NCBI RefSeq assembly: GCF_000739015.1
Contig: NZ_JPUG01000016.1
Location: 1-35,953, forward strand
Direction of reading: 5' to 3'
Length of the DNA stretch: 35,953 nt
Source: Microvirga sp. BSC39
GTDB taxonomy: Bacteria > Pseudomonadota > Alphaproteobacteria > Rhizobiales > Beijerinckiaceae
Below the pieces are notes generated by a model, which saw nothing but the letters and a program-made list of their open reading frames with translations, had not been told where the DNA came from and made no database searches. Positions 18,230 through 27,272 of this stretch are shown one piece after another. The number at the start of each line of letters is the position of its first letter. Position 1 is the first letter of the stretch. The translations under genes and the position numbers were made by a program.

Positions 18230-18951
18230 TTCCCCTCCATGCGGTTCTCGAACATGGTCGAGCGGCGGCCGCGCAGCACGATGTCAAACTTGTAGGCGAG
18301 TGCATCCATCGGCAGGGTGTTCTGCCGGTCCAGGGCGGCGACCAACTGCTCGATGGCGGACTTATCGGGGATCGTCGCCACGATGGGATCCTGCCAGATC
18401 ATCGGATCGCCCTCGAAGTACATCTGCGTGATCAGTCGCTGCGCGAAGGCATGACCGAAGACCGAGAAGTGGATGTGGGCAGGACGCCAGTCGGTGACGC
18501 CGTTCGGCCACGGATAGGCGCCCGGCTTGATGGTGCGGAACCAGTAGCGCCCTTCCTCATCGGTGATCACGCGTCCGCAGCCGCCGAAGTTCGGGTCGAT
18601 GGCCGCGAGATAAGTTTCCTTCTTGTGGCGGTAGCGACCGCCCGCATTGGCCTGCCAGAACTCCAGAAGGGCGCCGGGAACGGGACGGGCGTTCTCGTCG
18701 AGGACGCGCCCGTAGACGACGATCCTCTGGCCAACGGGGTCGCCGGTCTTGGCGAAGTTGCGGAGCAGGTCGTTGTCGAGCGGCCCAAGCTTGTCATGAC
18801 CGAAGACCGGACCTGTCAGCTCCGAGATCGTATTCTCCAGGGACAGGAGCGGCTGCTGCGGAGAGCGCAAGACAGACGTCTTGTAGGAAGGCGTGAAGGC
18901 CGGCGGGTGCCAGCTCCGATCCCGCTGATAGAATGATCCTTGATCCGACAT
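18226..18951 (-). CDS. pcaH: Protocatechuate 3,4-dioxygenase, beta subunit
   Basis: A 241-aa iron-binding subunit that opens the ring of protocatechuate to 3-carboxy-cis,cis-muconate. The intradiol signature [20 protein letters not shown] is followed by GGRYRHK with the first iron Tyr, [26 protein letters not shown] with the second Tyr and the two His (HIH). All four Fe(III) ligands expected from the family are present. It starts 52 bp after pcaC and is coupled to pcaG. Confidence 0.96.
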   Translation of the reverse strand: MSDQGSFYQRDRSWHPPAFTPSYKTSVLRSPQQPLLSLENTISELTGPVFGHDKLGPLDNDLLRNFAKTGDPVGQRIVVYGRVLDENARPVPGALLEFWQANAGGRYRHKKETYLAAIDPNFGGCGRVITDEEGRYWFRTIKPGAYPWPNGVTDWRPAHIHFSVFGHAFAQRLITQMYFEGDPMIWQDPIVATIPDKSAIEQLVAALDRQNTLPMDALAYKFDIVLRGRRSTMFENRMEGN

Positions 18952-19003
18952 CTAGTCTCTCCCTGGCAGCACCTGTCAGGAACTGCGCCAGCAACCCACC
19001 CTG

Positions 19004-19411
19004 CTACTTCTGAGGCTCAGGGTTGGCTTCCATTTCGGCAAAAGTCTTCTTGACGATCTTGATAGCGTGATTGGCGGCGGGCACGCCGGCATAGACGGCA
19101 ACGTGCATCAGCGCTTCCCTGATGTCTTCCTTCGTGGCGCCCGTATTGCGCGTAGCGCGGACGTGCATCGCCACCTCGTCGTCCTGGCCTAAGGCGGCAA
19201 GCAGCGCGATGGTCACGATGGAGCGCTCCCGCTTGGTGAAATGCGGCCGCGACCAGACCGAGCCCCAGGCTCCTTCGGTGATGAAGGTCTGGAAGTCGGC
19301 GTCGAATTCCGTCATCTGGGCCGTCGCCCGGTCCACATGGGCATCGCCCAGCACCTGGCGGCGAACCGCCATGCCCGCCTTGAAGCGCTCGCTCTCGTTC
19401 TCGTCAGACAA
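19004..19411 (-). CDS. pcaC: 4-carboxymuconolactone decarboxylase
   Basis: A 135-aa AhpD-like helical enzyme that decarboxylates gamma-carboxymuconolactone to the enol-lactone. ERFKAGMAVRRQVLGDAHVDRA and FTKRERSIVTIALLAALGQDDEVAMHVRATRNTGATKEDIREALMH follow the family closely, including the His of the conserved helix. I chose the TTG at 19411: GGAGG lies 6 bases before it, and it gives the usual length. The open frame continues about 100 bases further but is non-homologous. It overlaps pcaD by eight bases. Confidence 0.93.
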   Translation of the reverse strand: MSDENESERFKAGMAVRRQVLGDAHVDRATAQMTEFDADFQTFITEGAWGSVWSRPHFTKRERSIVTIALLAALGQDDEVAMHVRATRNTGATKEDIREALMHVAVYAGVPAANHAIKIVKKTFAEMEANPEPQK

Positions 19412-20198
19412 GTCCCGCCTCCATGAGATGCTGCTTGATGAGCCTCGACAGTTCAGCCGGCTTCTCGACACAGGGAATGTGCCCTGCTCCTTCGATGAGC
19501 GCAAACCGGGCACCCGGGATGAGATCGGCTGTTCCCTTCACGATATCGGCCGGCGTCGAGCCATCCTGATCTCCCGCCACGCAAAGGGTCGGAACCGCGA
19601 TCCGGCCTGCATCCGGCCTCAGATCCGCATCGCGGATCGCCGCACAGGTGCCCGCATAGCCATGGGCGGGGGTGCGGACCAGCATGTTGCGCCAGCCGGC
19701 AAGTTCATCGGCCCGTGTCTCGCGGAACAGGGGCGTGAACCAGCGCTGGAGAACGTTGCCGGCAATGGGCTCGATGCCGCCGGTCTCGACGGCGCCGATC
19801 CGGTCCGCCCAGAGTTCGGGCGTGCCGATCTTCGCCGCCGTGCAGCAGAGGGTGATGGACTGCACCCGGCCCGGCGCCCGCACAGCCATACGCTGTGCGA
19901 TCATGCCGCCAACCGAAAGCCCGACGAGCGATGCCCTCTCAGCCCCAAGATGATCTAGGAGTGCGAGGAGATCGTCGGTGTGCTCATCAATGGTGTACGG
20001 CGTGGACGGCGCGTCGGAGAGGCCATGGCCCCGCTTGTCGTAGAGGATGACACGAAACCGCTCGGCCAACCCCGGGGCGACCTCCTGCCAGATGCGCAGA
20101 TCGCTTCCGAGAGAGTTGATGAAGACGAGAGACGTTCCGTTAGATGCCCCGAGCACCTGATAGTGAAGAACGATGTCGTTGACGCGTGCGAATGCCAT
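19404..20198 (-). CDS. pcaD: 3-oxoadipate enol-lactonase
   Basis: A 264-aa alpha/beta hydrolase that opens the enol-lactone to 3-oxoadipate. The oxyanion region is LVFINSLGSDLRIW, the nucleophile elbow GLSVGG with Ser near residue 105, the acid Asp is in VAGDQDGSTP and the His in EGAGHIPCVEKP. It is the first gene of the pca operon (D-C-H-G-I-J-F-B) and faces the divergent pcaR across about 160 bp. Confidence 0.94.
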   Translation of the reverse strand: MAFARVNDIVLHYQVLGASNGTSLVFINSLGSDLRIWQEVAPGLAERFRVILYDKRGHGLSDAPSTPYTIDEHTDDLLALLDHLGAERASLVGLSVGGMIAQRMAVRAPGRVQSITLCCTAAKIGTPELWADRIGAVETGGIEPIAGNVLQRWFTPLFRETRADELAGWRNMLVRTPAHGYAGTCAAIRDADLRPDAGRIAVPTLCVAGDQDGSTPADIVKGTADLIPGARFALIEGAGHIPCVEKPAELSRLIKQHLMEAGLV

Positions 20199-20261
20199 CT
20201 CTCACCTCGACACGGTTCATCCCTATCCGGGATCGGAGCCTCGATCCAAAGTCCAACGTAT

Positions 20262-20278
20262 TGTTCGCTCTACGAACA
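20262..20278. promoter_or_regulatory. Candidate PcaR operator (perfect dyad)
   Basis: TGTTCG-CTCTA-CGAACA is a perfect 6-bp inverted repeat with a 5-bp spacer, in the intergenic region between divergent pcaD and pcaR. GTTCG half-sites resemble those bound by IclR-type PcaR/PobR proteins as I recall them. It lies 64 bp upstream of the pcaD start and 84 bp upstream of pcaR. Confidence 0.6.
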
Positions 20279-20361
20279 TTGAATCTCATATCGCACATGT
20301 AGTACGGTTCGGGCATAGGGTGTCAAGGCTACCAAAGTCCAGCGCACTGGCCGGAGCATCG

Positions 20362-21144
20362 ATGCAGGATCAACCAACCGAGGATCAGGGCACCGGAGAT
20401 CGCGACTTCGTTGCGAGTCTCGAAAAAGGCCTGCTGGTCATTGAGGCCTTCGATGCGAGCCGGCCTCGGCTCACCCTGTCCGATGTGGCGAAGCTGACCG
20501 GGATCACGCGAGCGGCCGCCCGGCGCTATCTGCTGACGCTGACCAAGCTGGGCTACGCCGAGTCCGACGGACGCTATTTCAGCCTCACCCCGCGGGTCCT
20601 GCGCCTCGGCTACGCCTATCTCTCCTCGGCCTCCCTTTCGGCACAGGTGCAGCCTTTCCTGGAGCGGATCTCCGAGGAGACGGGGGAGTCGAGTTCAGCC
20701 GCGATCCTCGACAGCGATGACATCGTCTACATCGCCCGCTCCGCCACGCGGCGGATCATGTCGATCGGACTGGGCGTCGGAAGCCGCCTGCCTGCCCATT
20801 GCACTGCTCTGGGCCGGGCGATTCTGGCCTATCAGCCTGAGGATGGACTTAAGGCCTATCTGCAACGGGTCCAGTTGGAGGCCCGCACGCCCAAGACCGT
20901 CACGGACAAGTCCGCATTTCAGGCTGCCCTCGATGCGACCCGCGCTCAGGGGTACGCCATCGTCAATGAGGAACTCGAATATGGGCTTCGCTCCATCGCC
21001 GTGCCGGTTGTGCAGAAGAACGGCCGGGTGACCATCGCCCTGAACCTCAGCGGCCAGGCCGGGCGCATCTCGGCCGAGGAGATGGAGGAGCGGTTCCTGC
21101 CCCTTCTGAGATCGGCGAGCGATGCGCTGCGCTACATGCTCTGA
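20362..21144 (+). CDS. pcaR: IclR-family regulator of the pca operon
   Basis: A 260-aa regulator. The N-terminal winged helix (about residues 18-75) includes VASLEKGLLVIEAFD and LSDVAKLTGITRAAARRYLLTLTKLGYAE. The effector domain follows, with LPAHCTALGRAILAYQP near 155 and GYAIVNEELEYGLRSIAVPV near 200, the IclR signature. PcaR proteins of this type activate pca genes with 3-oxoadipate as effector. The ATG at 20362 has GGAG 7 bases upstream; the frame stays open for 189 bases before it but that part lacks similarity. It overlaps the converging BKACE gene by 13 bases. Confidence 0.9.
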   Translation: MQDQPTEDQGTGDRDFVASLEKGLLVIEAFDASRPRLTLSDVAKLTGITRAAARRYLLTLTKLGYAESDGRYFSLTPRVLRLGYAYLSSASLSAQVQPFLERISEETGESSSAAILDSDDIVYIARSATRRIMSIGLGVGSRLPAHCTALGRAILAYQPEDGLKAYLQRVQLEARTPKTVTDKSAFQAALDATRAQGYAIVNEELEYGLRSIAVPVVQKNGRVTIALNLSGQAGRISAEEMEERFLPLLRSASDALRYML

Positions 21145-21980
21145 ACTGGCGCAATCGGGCGGCATCCCAAAAGAGCGCGCGCCTCCTCGGTCGTGGCGGC
21201 GCGATGGCCGTGTCTCTCGACGGCAAGCACCGCATGCTCCGCCAGTTCGGCATTGCTTACCGCGAGTCGGTCCTTGGCAATGCGAATATTGTCCTCAAGG
21301 CCGGTGCGCACCGCATCGGCCCCTCGGACGAGAGCCCAATTCATGACCTTGGCCTGGTGCCGACCGATGCCAGCAGCCGTCCACGTGCAGGTCGGGAACC
21401 GGTGCTTGGCCTCCTTCAGGAGAATATCGAGCAGGCGCTCCTCGGCAGGCAGCGCGTTCTGCACGCCCATGACGAACTGGATATGCGGCTGCTCGTCCAT
21501 GAGCCCCTTGTCGGCCAGCTGCCTTGCCCCGTGAAGATGGGACAGGTCGAAGATCTCGATCTCTGGCCGAATCCCGAACTCCTTCATCTTGCCCGCCATG
21601 TCCTCGACCAAGCTCGTATGGTTCTCGTAGACGATGGTCGGGAAGTTGACGGAGCCGGTGGACAGGGAGGCCATATCAGGGTGCAGATAAAGGGCGCTGC
21701 TGCGCTGGCTCGGATCTCGCCCCCGTCCTCCGGTGGAGAACTGGATGATCATGCCGGGACACTGCTCGGCGATTCCGGCTTGGACAGCCGCGAAACGCTC
21801 CGGATCGGACGAGGGCGTCTCATCGTCGTTACGCACGTGGATATGGACCAGTGTGGCACCGACCTCGTAGGCCTGCCGGGTCGACTCGATCTGCTCGGCC
21901 GGCGTGATCGGCACGGCCGGATTGTCCTTCTTACGCGGAACCGATCCGGTGATCGCGACGGCAATGACGACAGGTTTCAC
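21132..21980 (-). CDS. BKACE-family beta-keto acid cleavage enzyme (DUF849)
   Basis: A 282-aa TIM-barrel enzyme of the family founded by Kce (3-keto-5-aminohexanoate cleavage enzyme). Members condense a beta-keto acid with acetyl-CoA and release acetoacetate plus a new acyl-CoA. Zinc ligands are visible: LVHIHVRND gives the His pair, and VRTGLEDNI the Glu with its Arg neighbour. The start is the GTG at 21980 with GGAGGA 6-7 bases upstream. A further 48 codons are open upstream but look non-coding. The substrate is unknown; the convergent overlap with pcaR suggests an aromatic-derived keto acid. Confidence 0.9.
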   Translation of the reverse strand: MKPVVIAVAITGSVPRKKDNPAVPITPAEQIESTRQAYEVGATLVHIHVRNDDETPSSDPERFAAVQAGIAEQCPGMIIQFSTGGRGRDPSQRSSALYLHPDMASLSTGSVNFPTIVYENHTSLVEDMAGKMKEFGIRPEIEIFDLSHLHGARQLADKGLMDEQPHIQFVMGVQNALPAEERLLDILLKEAKHRFPTCTWTAAGIGRHQAKVMNWALVRGADAVRTGLEDNIRIAKDRLAVSNAELAEHAVLAVERHGHRAATTEEARALLGCRPIAPVQSM

Positions 21981-22097
21981 GCCCTTCCTCCGAACCCAAG
22001 TTCGACCCCACGTCGGGAAACATAGCGCGCGGACGGCCCAAGGAGAACCGTCTCCCGCGACAAGGCCTTGCTTCGTGCCTGTAGGGCAGACGTCGGT

Positions 22098-22111
22098 TTG
22101 ATCTGCATCAA
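22098..22111. promoter_or_regulatory. FNR/FixK box upstream of ccoN
   Basis: TTGATCTGCATCAA is a perfect TTGAT-N4-ATCAA site. Its centre is about 91 bp before the ccoN start. With the usual -41.5 spacing, transcription would begin near 22146 with a TAAAGG-like -10 near 22134. The FixK-type protein at 31429-32115 has the matching recognition residues. Confidence 0.92.
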
Positions 22112-22195
22112 TGCTCCCTTCCACCCCTCCCCCTAAAGGATTCTGATGACGGTAAAGCTCCAGGCTTTGCCGGTATTTTCAAAAGGTCGAAGCCT

Positions 22196-23860
22196 ATGGC
22201 TCAAGCGGTTGCACCCTCAAAGGGAATGACCTTCGGCGAAGCGGGGTCAGCCCTTGCCTTCGCCGGACTGGCACTCCTCAGCATCATCATCGCGGCGAAG
22301 GCCTATACGCCTGAATACGCCTTCCACGCCTATCTTTTCGCGGCAGCCAGCGTCGCCGCCACGTTCGCGATCGTGAACCGGTACTATGAGCGCCCGGCTC
22401 AGCGGCCCCCGCAGACCATCGGCGGCAAGCCGAACTACAACATGGGCCCGGTCAAGTTCGCGACCATCGCGTCCGTGATCTGGGGTATTGCCGGCTTCAC
22501 CATTGGCCTCCTGATCGCCCTCCAGCTGGCGTTTCCGGCGCTCAACTTCGACACCTCCTGGCTGTCCTTCGGCCGGATGCGCCCGCTGCACACCTCCGCG
22601 GTGATCTTCGCCTTCGGCGGCAACGTGCTGATCGCGAGCTCGTTCTATGTGGTGCAGCGCACCTGCCGCGCCCGCCTCGTCGGCGACATCACGCCCTGGT
22701 TCGTGGTGCTGGGCTACAACTTCTTCATCGTGATCGCGGGCACCGGCTATCTGCTCGGCATCACCCAGGGCAAGGAATATGCCGAGCCCGAGTGGTACGC
22801 CGACCTGTGGCTGACCATCGTGTGGGTCGCCTATCTCCTGGTCTTCCTCGGCACGGTCATGCGCCGCAAGGAACCCCACATCTATGTGGCGAACTGGTTC
22901 TATCTCGCCTTCATCCTAACCATCGCGGTCCTGCACCTGGGCAACAACGCAACCATTCCGGTTTCGATCTTCTCGCCCAAGAGCTACATCGTATGGTCGG
23001 GCGTGCAGGATGCCCTCGTGCAGTGGTGGTACGGCCATAATGCTGTCGGCTTCTTCCTCACCGCCGGCTTCCTGGCCATCATGTACTACTTCATCCCGAA
23101 GCGAGCCGAGCGGCCGGTCTATTCCTACCGCCTCTCCATCATCCACTTCTGGTCCCTGATCTTCATGTACATCTGGGCAGGTCCCCACCACCTGCACTAC
23201 ACCGCCCTGCCCGACTGGGCTCAGACCCTCGGCATGGTGTTCTCGACCATGCTGTGGATGCCCTCCTGGGGCGGCATGATCAACGGCCTCATGACCCTCT
23301 CGGGTGCCTGGGACAAGCTCCGCACCGATCCTGTGCTGCGCCTGATGGTCGTGTCCGTCGCCTTCTACGGCATGTCGACTTTCGAGGGCCCGCTCATGTC
23401 CGTGAAGGCCGTGAACTCCCTGTCGCACTACACCGACTGGACCATCGGCCACGTTCACTCCGGCGCTCTCGGCTGGGTGGCCTACGTGTCCTTCGGGGCG
23501 ATCTACTGCCTCGTTCCGTGGCTGTGGAACAAGAAGGAGCTCTATTCCATGAAGGCCGTCTCCTGGCACTTCTGGATCTCGACCCTTGGCATCGTCCTGT
23601 ACATCTCGTCCATGTGGGTTGCGGGCATTCTGCAGGGCCTCATGTGGCGCGCCTATACCGGCCTCGGCTTCCTTGAGTACTCGTTCATCGAGACGGTCGA
23701 GGCGATGCATCCCTTCTATGTCATCCGTGCACTCGGCGGCGCACTCTTCGTGGCCGGCTCCCTGATCATGGCCTGGAACGTCTGGAAGACGATCTCGGCC
23801 GGCCAGGAAGTCGAAGAAGTTTCGCAAGCCATCCAGCCCGCGCTGATCGCTGCGGAGTAA
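22196..23860 (+). CDS. ccoN: cbb3-type cytochrome c oxidase subunit I
   Basis: The 554-aa catalytic subunit of the high-affinity terminal oxidase. It has at least 12 membrane helices. Haem and copper ligands are visible: [15 protein letters not shown] (low-spin haem), [14 protein letters not shown] (Cu-B His with the Tyr-containing helix), [16 protein letters not shown] (His pair) and [14 protein letters not shown] (His-x-His for both haems). It is the first gene of ccoNOQP, under the FixK box, with AAGG 8-11 bases before the ATG. Equivalent to FixN. Confidence 0.97.
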   Translation: MAQAVAPSKGMTFGEAGSALAFAGLALLSIIIAAKAYTPEYAFHAYLFAAASVAATFAIVNRYYERPAQRPPQTIGGKPNYNMGPVKFATIASVIWGIAGFTIGLLIALQLAFPALNFDTSWLSFGRMRPLHTSAVIFAFGGNVLIASSFYVVQRTCRARLVGDITPWFVVLGYNFFIVIAGTGYLLGITQGKEYAEPEWYADLWLTIVWVAYLLVFLGTVMRRKEPHIYVANWFYLAFILTIAVLHLGNNATIPVSIFSPKSYIVWSGVQDALVQWWYGHNAVGFFLTAGFLAIMYYFIPKRAERPVYSYRLSIIHFWSLIFMYIWAGPHHLHYTALPDWAQTLGMVFSTMLWMPSWGGMINGLMTLSGAWDKLRTDPVLRLMVVSVAFYGMSTFEGPLMSVKAVNSLSHYTDWTIGHVHSGALGWVAYVSFGAIYCLVPWLWNKKELYSMKAVSWHFWISTLGIVLYISSMWVAGILQGLMWRAYTGLGFLEYSFIETVEAMHPFYVIRALGGALFVAGSLIMAWNVWKTISAGQEVEEVSQAIQPALIAAE

Positions 23861-23871
23861 AGGAAACGACC

Positions 23872-24606
23872 ATGTCATTCTGGTCCCGTCATAAGATCTT
23901 CGAGACCAACTCGATCATCCTCGTCCTCGGCGTGCTGATCGTGATCTCCATCGGCGGTCTCGTGGAGATCGTGCCCCTCTTCTACCTGAAGAGCACCATC
24001 GAAAAGGTGGAGGGCATCCGGCCCTACACCCCCCTCGAGCTGGCCGGCCGCAACATCTATGTGCGCGAAGGCTGCTATAACTGCCACAGCCAGATGGTTC
24101 GGCCCTTGCGTGACGAGGTCGAGCGCTATGGCCACTACTCCCTGGCGGCCGAGAGCATGTACGACCGGCCGTTCCAGTGGGGTTCCAAGCGCACAGGTCC
24201 GGATCTCGCCCGTCTCGGAAACAAGTATTCCGACGACTGGCACCGGGACCACCTGAAGGACCCGCGCGCCGTGGTGCCCGGCTCGATCATGCCGAGCTAC
24301 CCCTGGCTCGAGCAGAACGAGCTCGATGCGAAGTCCATCGCTCAGGATCTGAAGGTCCAGGCGACCCTTGGGGTGCCCTACTCCGAGGATATGCTGAAGA
24401 AGGCCGAGAACGACATCCGCACCCAAGCCAATGCGGACGATCCGAATACGGCCGACCTCGCCCAGCGCTATCCGAACGCTCAGTCGCGCAATTTCGACGG
24501 CAACCCGCAGAAGGTCACCGAAGCGGACGCCCTGATTGCCTATCTGCAGATGCTCGGCACGCAGGTCGACTTCAAGCTCTACGACAACAAGGCCAACGTG
24601 CGCTGA
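23872..24606 (+). CDS. ccoO: cbb3 oxidase monohaem cytochrome c subunit II
   Basis: A 244-aa membrane-anchored subunit. One N-terminal helix spans about residues 14-36, and the periplasmic domain binds one haem c through CYNCH (68-72) with a distal Met, probably in [10 protein letters not shown]. It passes electrons from CcoP to CcoN. The gene is 11 bp after ccoN. Equivalent to FixO. Confidence 0.97.
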   Translation: MSFWSRHKIFETNSIILVLGVLIVISIGGLVEIVPLFYLKSTIEKVEGIRPYTPLELAGRNIYVREGCYNCHSQMVRPLRDEVERYGHYSLAAESMYDRPFQWGSKRTGPDLARLGNKYSDDWHRDHLKDPRAVVPGSIMPSYPWLEQNELDAKSIAQDLKVQATLGVPYSEDMLKKAENDIRTQANADDPNTADLAQRYPNAQSRNFDGNPQKVTEADALIAYLQMLGTQVDFKLYDNKANVR

Positions 24607-24618
24607 GGACCGACGATC

Positions 24619-24774
24619 ATGCCAGCCGCATACAAGTTCTTTGCCGAATTCGCCCAGACCTGGGGGCTCCTGTACTTCGTCGGGGTCTTCCTGACGGTGC
24701 TGGTCTACGCCCTCGCCCCTTCGCGGAAGGATCGCTTCGACGCCGCCTCCCGCATGCCTCTCCAGGAGGATTGA
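24619..24774 (+). CDS. ccoQ: cbb3 oxidase small subunit CcoQ
   Basis: A 51-aa protein (MPAAYKFFAEFAQTWGLLYF and on) with one membrane helix around residues 14-33 and a charged tail containing SRKDRFDAA. This is the usual size and form of CcoQ/FixQ, which stabilises the assembled oxidase. It lies 12 bp after ccoO and 4 bp before ccoP. Its stop is preceded by AGGAGG (24764-24769), which serves as the ccoP ribosome binding site. Confidence 0.93.
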   Translation: MPAAYKFFAEFAQTWGLLYFVGVFLTVLVYALAPSRKDRFDAASRMPLQED

Positions 24775-24778
24775 TCCC

Positions 24779-25663
24779 ATGGCTCATGAGTCTCACGAAC
24801 AGGTCGATGCTGTCACAGGCGTCACCACAACGGGGCACACCTGGGATGACATCCAGGAGCTCAACAACCCATTGCCGCGCTGGTGGCTGTGGACCTTCTA
24901 CCTGACCATTGTCTGGTCGGTGCTCTACGCCATCGCCTATCCGGCCATTCCCATGGTGTCCTCCTACACCAAGGGCGTTCTCGGGTGGCAGTCGCGAGAG
25001 GCGGTCGAGGTCGATCTCGCGGAACTCAGGCAGCAGCGGTCCGGCATGACGGCAAAGCTCGCGGCCAGCTCGCTCGACGAGATCAAGCAGGACCCGGAGA
25101 TGTTCGCCTTCGCGCGAGCCCAGGGCAAGGCTTCCTTCGGCGACAACTGTGCTCCCTGCCATGGTGCGGGCGGCGCAGGCGCCAAGGGCTACCCGAACCT
25201 GAACGACGACGATTGGCTCTGGGGCGGCTCGCTGGCCCAGGTCGAGCACACGATCCGCTACGGAGCACGCTCCACCAGCGACAAGGGCCATTCCGGCACC
25301 ATGCCGGCCTTCGGCCGCGACGGCATGCTCAAGCGCGAGGAGATCTCCCATGTGGCGGATTACGTCCGCTCGCTCTCGGGCCTTCCGACGGACAAGGCAG
25401 CCGACCTGAACGCCGGCGCCAAGGTCTTCGCTGACAACTGCGCTGCCTGCCATGGCGACAAGGGCCAGGGCATGCAGGATCTCGGTGCACCGAACCTGTC
25501 GGATAAGATCTGGCTGTTCGGCTCCGACAAGGCCACCATCGTGGAAGGCTTGAACAACGGCCGCGGTGGCGTGATGCCGACCTGGCACGGTCGCCTCGAC
25601 GATACGACCATCAAGGCGCTGACTCTCTACGTCCATTCTCTGGGGGGAGATCAGCGGCCCTGA
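24779..25663 (+). CDS. ccoP: cbb3 oxidase dihaem cytochrome c subunit III
   Basis: A 294-aa membrane-bound cytochrome. DDIQELNNPLPRWW is the strongly conserved N-terminal motif, then one membrane helix (about 37-58). Two haem c sites follow: CAPCH at 124-128 and CAACH at 221-225, with distal Met candidates in GTMPAF and GVMPTW. It accepts electrons from cytochrome c. Equivalent to FixP and the last structural subunit. Confidence 0.97.
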   Translation: MAHESHEQVDAVTGVTTTGHTWDDIQELNNPLPRWWLWTFYLTIVWSVLYAIAYPAIPMVSSYTKGVLGWQSREAVEVDLAELRQQRSGMTAKLAASSLDEIKQDPEMFAFARAQGKASFGDNCAPCHGAGGAGAKGYPNLNDDDWLWGGSLAQVEHTIRYGARSTSDKGHSGTMPAFGRDGMLKREEISHVADYVRSLSGLPTDKAADLNAGAKVFADNCAACHGDKGQGMQDLGAPNLSDKIWLFGSDKATIVEGLNNGRGGVMPTWHGRLDDTTIKALTLYVHSLGGDQRP

Positions 25664-25695
25664 GAAATCCGGGCTCTGATGAGTGGACGGGCAGT

Positions 25696-25711
25696 CGGAG
25701 GGTAACCTCCG
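25696..25711 (+). terminator. Stem-loop after ccoP
   Basis: CGGAGG-GTAA-CCTCCG forms a perfect 6-bp GC stem with a GNRA-like tetraloop, 33 bp after the ccoP stop and 9 bp before the FixK box of ccoG. No T-run follows, so it may slow or process the ccoNOQP transcript rather than end it fully. Confidence 0.4.
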
Positions 25712-25719
25712 GCCGCAGC

Positions 25720-25733
25720 TTGATTTGAATCAA
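25720..25733. promoter_or_regulatory. FNR/FixK box upstream of ccoG
   Basis: TTGATTTGAATCAA is a second perfect TTGAT-N4-ATCAA site. With -41.5 spacing the start site would be near 25768 and a TATCCC sequence at 25756-25761 could serve as -10. It gives the assembly operon its own low-oxygen promoter. Confidence 0.9.
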
Positions 25734-25797
25734 GGCGCCCAGGGCGCCTGCATCGTATCCCATCGTCATCAACGTTCTGGTGATCGCGACGGATTCG

Positions 25798-27261
25798 ATG
25801 GCTGACGCCCCCCTTTCCCATCCTCTTGGAGCTGCCGCCTCGGATGAGGACGCGCCGCTCTATGCTCCTCGCAAGCAGATCTATCCGCAGGCCGTGAAGG
25901 GCCGCTACCGCACGATCAAGTGGGTCGTGCTCGCCATTACCCTCGGTATCTACTACTTCCTGCCCTTCATCCGCTGGGATCGTGGTCCCAATGCGCCGGA
26001 CCAGGCCATCCTGGTCGACCTGGCCAACGGCCGCTTCTATTTCTTCTTCATCGAGATTTGGCCGCAGGAAGTCTATTACATTACCGGGCTTCTGGTTCTG
26101 GCCGCGCTCGCGCTCTTCCTGATGAACGCCGTCGCCGGCCGTGTCTGGTGCGGCTATCTCTGCCCTCAGACCGTTTGGACGGACCTGTTCTATGCGGTGG
26201 AGCGCTGGATCGAGGGCGACCGCCGTGACCGGATGCGCAAAGACCAGCAGAAGCTGACCCTCAAGGTCGCTGGCCAGAAGGGCCTGAAGCATTTCATCTG
26301 GCTCATGATCGCCTGGTGGACCGGCGGCGCCTGGGTTCTCTATTTTGCCGACGCACCGACCCTCGTCTATGAGCTGGCGACCCTTCAAGCCCCGCTCCTC
26401 GCCTACACCTGGATCGGCATTCTTACCTTCACGACCTATACGCTCGCTGGCTTCATGCGTGAGCAGGTCTGCACCTATATGTGCCCCTGGCCGCGCATCC
26501 AGGCGGCGCTCACGGACGAGTACGCCCTGAACGTCACCTACCGCTACGACCGGGGCGAGCCCCGCGGCTCGGTGAAGAAGAACGAGGTTCTCAAGCTGCA
26601 AGGCCTGCCGGCCGGCGACTGCATCGACTGCAACCAATGCGTCAATGTCTGCCCCACAGGTGTCGATATCCGTAAAGGCCTCCAGCTCGACTGCATCCAG
26701 TGCGGCCTGTGCATGGATGCCTGCGACACCGTCATGGACAAGATCGGCCGCCCGCAGGGTCTGATCGCCTATGACACGGAAATGAACGTCAAGGCCCGTA
26801 TGGAGGGCCGCCCCGAGGTGCGTCACATCGTGCGTTCCCGGACCCTCTTCTATGCCGGCATCATCGCCCTGGTCGGCGCCATCATGATCACATCGCTTGC
26901 CATGCGGCAGAACATATATCTGAGCGTGATGCATGACCGGAACCCGCTCTTCGTGCGCCTCTCCGACGGCTCGATCCGCAACGGCTTCACGATCCGGGTC
27001 GCCAACAAGCATCTCGACGAGCGCCGCTATGCCCTCACGGTCGAGGGGCTTGCTGACGCCAAGATCGACATCATCGGCGGAGAGGTCGACCAGCAGGGCC
27101 GCGCCATCGTCACCGTCGGTCCGGATCAGACTCTCGAAGCCCGTGTGCTCGTGACCGATACGGCTTCGGCGGCCTCCTCCTCGACGGATCTCCAGTTCAT
27201 CCTGACTGATCTCTCCAACGGCGACAAAGCCGCGACAAGCGATCACTTCAAGGCCCCTTAA
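25798..27261 (+). CDS. ccoG: cbb3 oxidase accessory protein CcoG (FixG)
   Basis: A 487-aa membrane ferredoxin-like protein needed for cbb3 maturation, thought to reduce copper for the oxidase. Membrane helices are near residues 40-57, 90-112, 165-185, 205-220 and 345-365. A WCGYLCPQTVW motif (CxxxC) and CTYMCPWPR precede two 4Fe-4S motifs, CIDCNQCVNVCP and CIQCGLCMDACD. A periplasmic C-terminal Ig-like domain follows. I prefer the ATG at 25798 because the GTG at 25780 would leave only about 12 bases of leader from the FixK-dependent start site. Confidence 0.94.
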   Translation: MADAPLSHPLGAAASDEDAPLYAPRKQIYPQAVKGRYRTIKWVVLAITLGIYYFLPFIRWDRGPNAPDQAILVDLANGRFYFFFIEIWPQEVYYITGLLVLAALALFLMNAVAGRVWCGYLCPQTVWTDLFYAVERWIEGDRRDRMRKDQQKLTLKVAGQKGLKHFIWLMIAWWTGGAWVLYFADAPTLVYELATLQAPLLAYTWIGILTFTTYTLAGFMREQVCTYMCPWPRIQAALTDEYALNVTYRYDRGEPRGSVKKNEVLKLQGLPAGDCIDCNQCVNVCPTGVDIRKGLQLDCIQCGLCMDACDTVMDKIGRPQGLIAYDTEMNVKARMEGRPEVRHIVRSRTLFYAGIIALVGAIMITSLAMRQNIYLSVMHDRNPLFVRLSDGSIRNGFTIRVANKHLDERRYALTVEGLADAKIDIIGGEVDQQGRAIVTVGPDQTLEARVLVTDTASAASSSTDLQFILTDLSNGDKAATSDHFKAP

Positions 27262-27272
27262 GGATTGATGCC

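Noticed and set aside
22916..23878. A 320-codon minus-strand open frame opposite ccoN
   Set aside because: It is a shadow of the ccoN reading frame without any recognisable motif.
25651..27246. A 531-codon minus-strand open frame opposite ccoG
   Set aside because: It is antisense to a conserved membrane ferredoxin; the translation is Asp/Val/Gly-rich shadow sequence.
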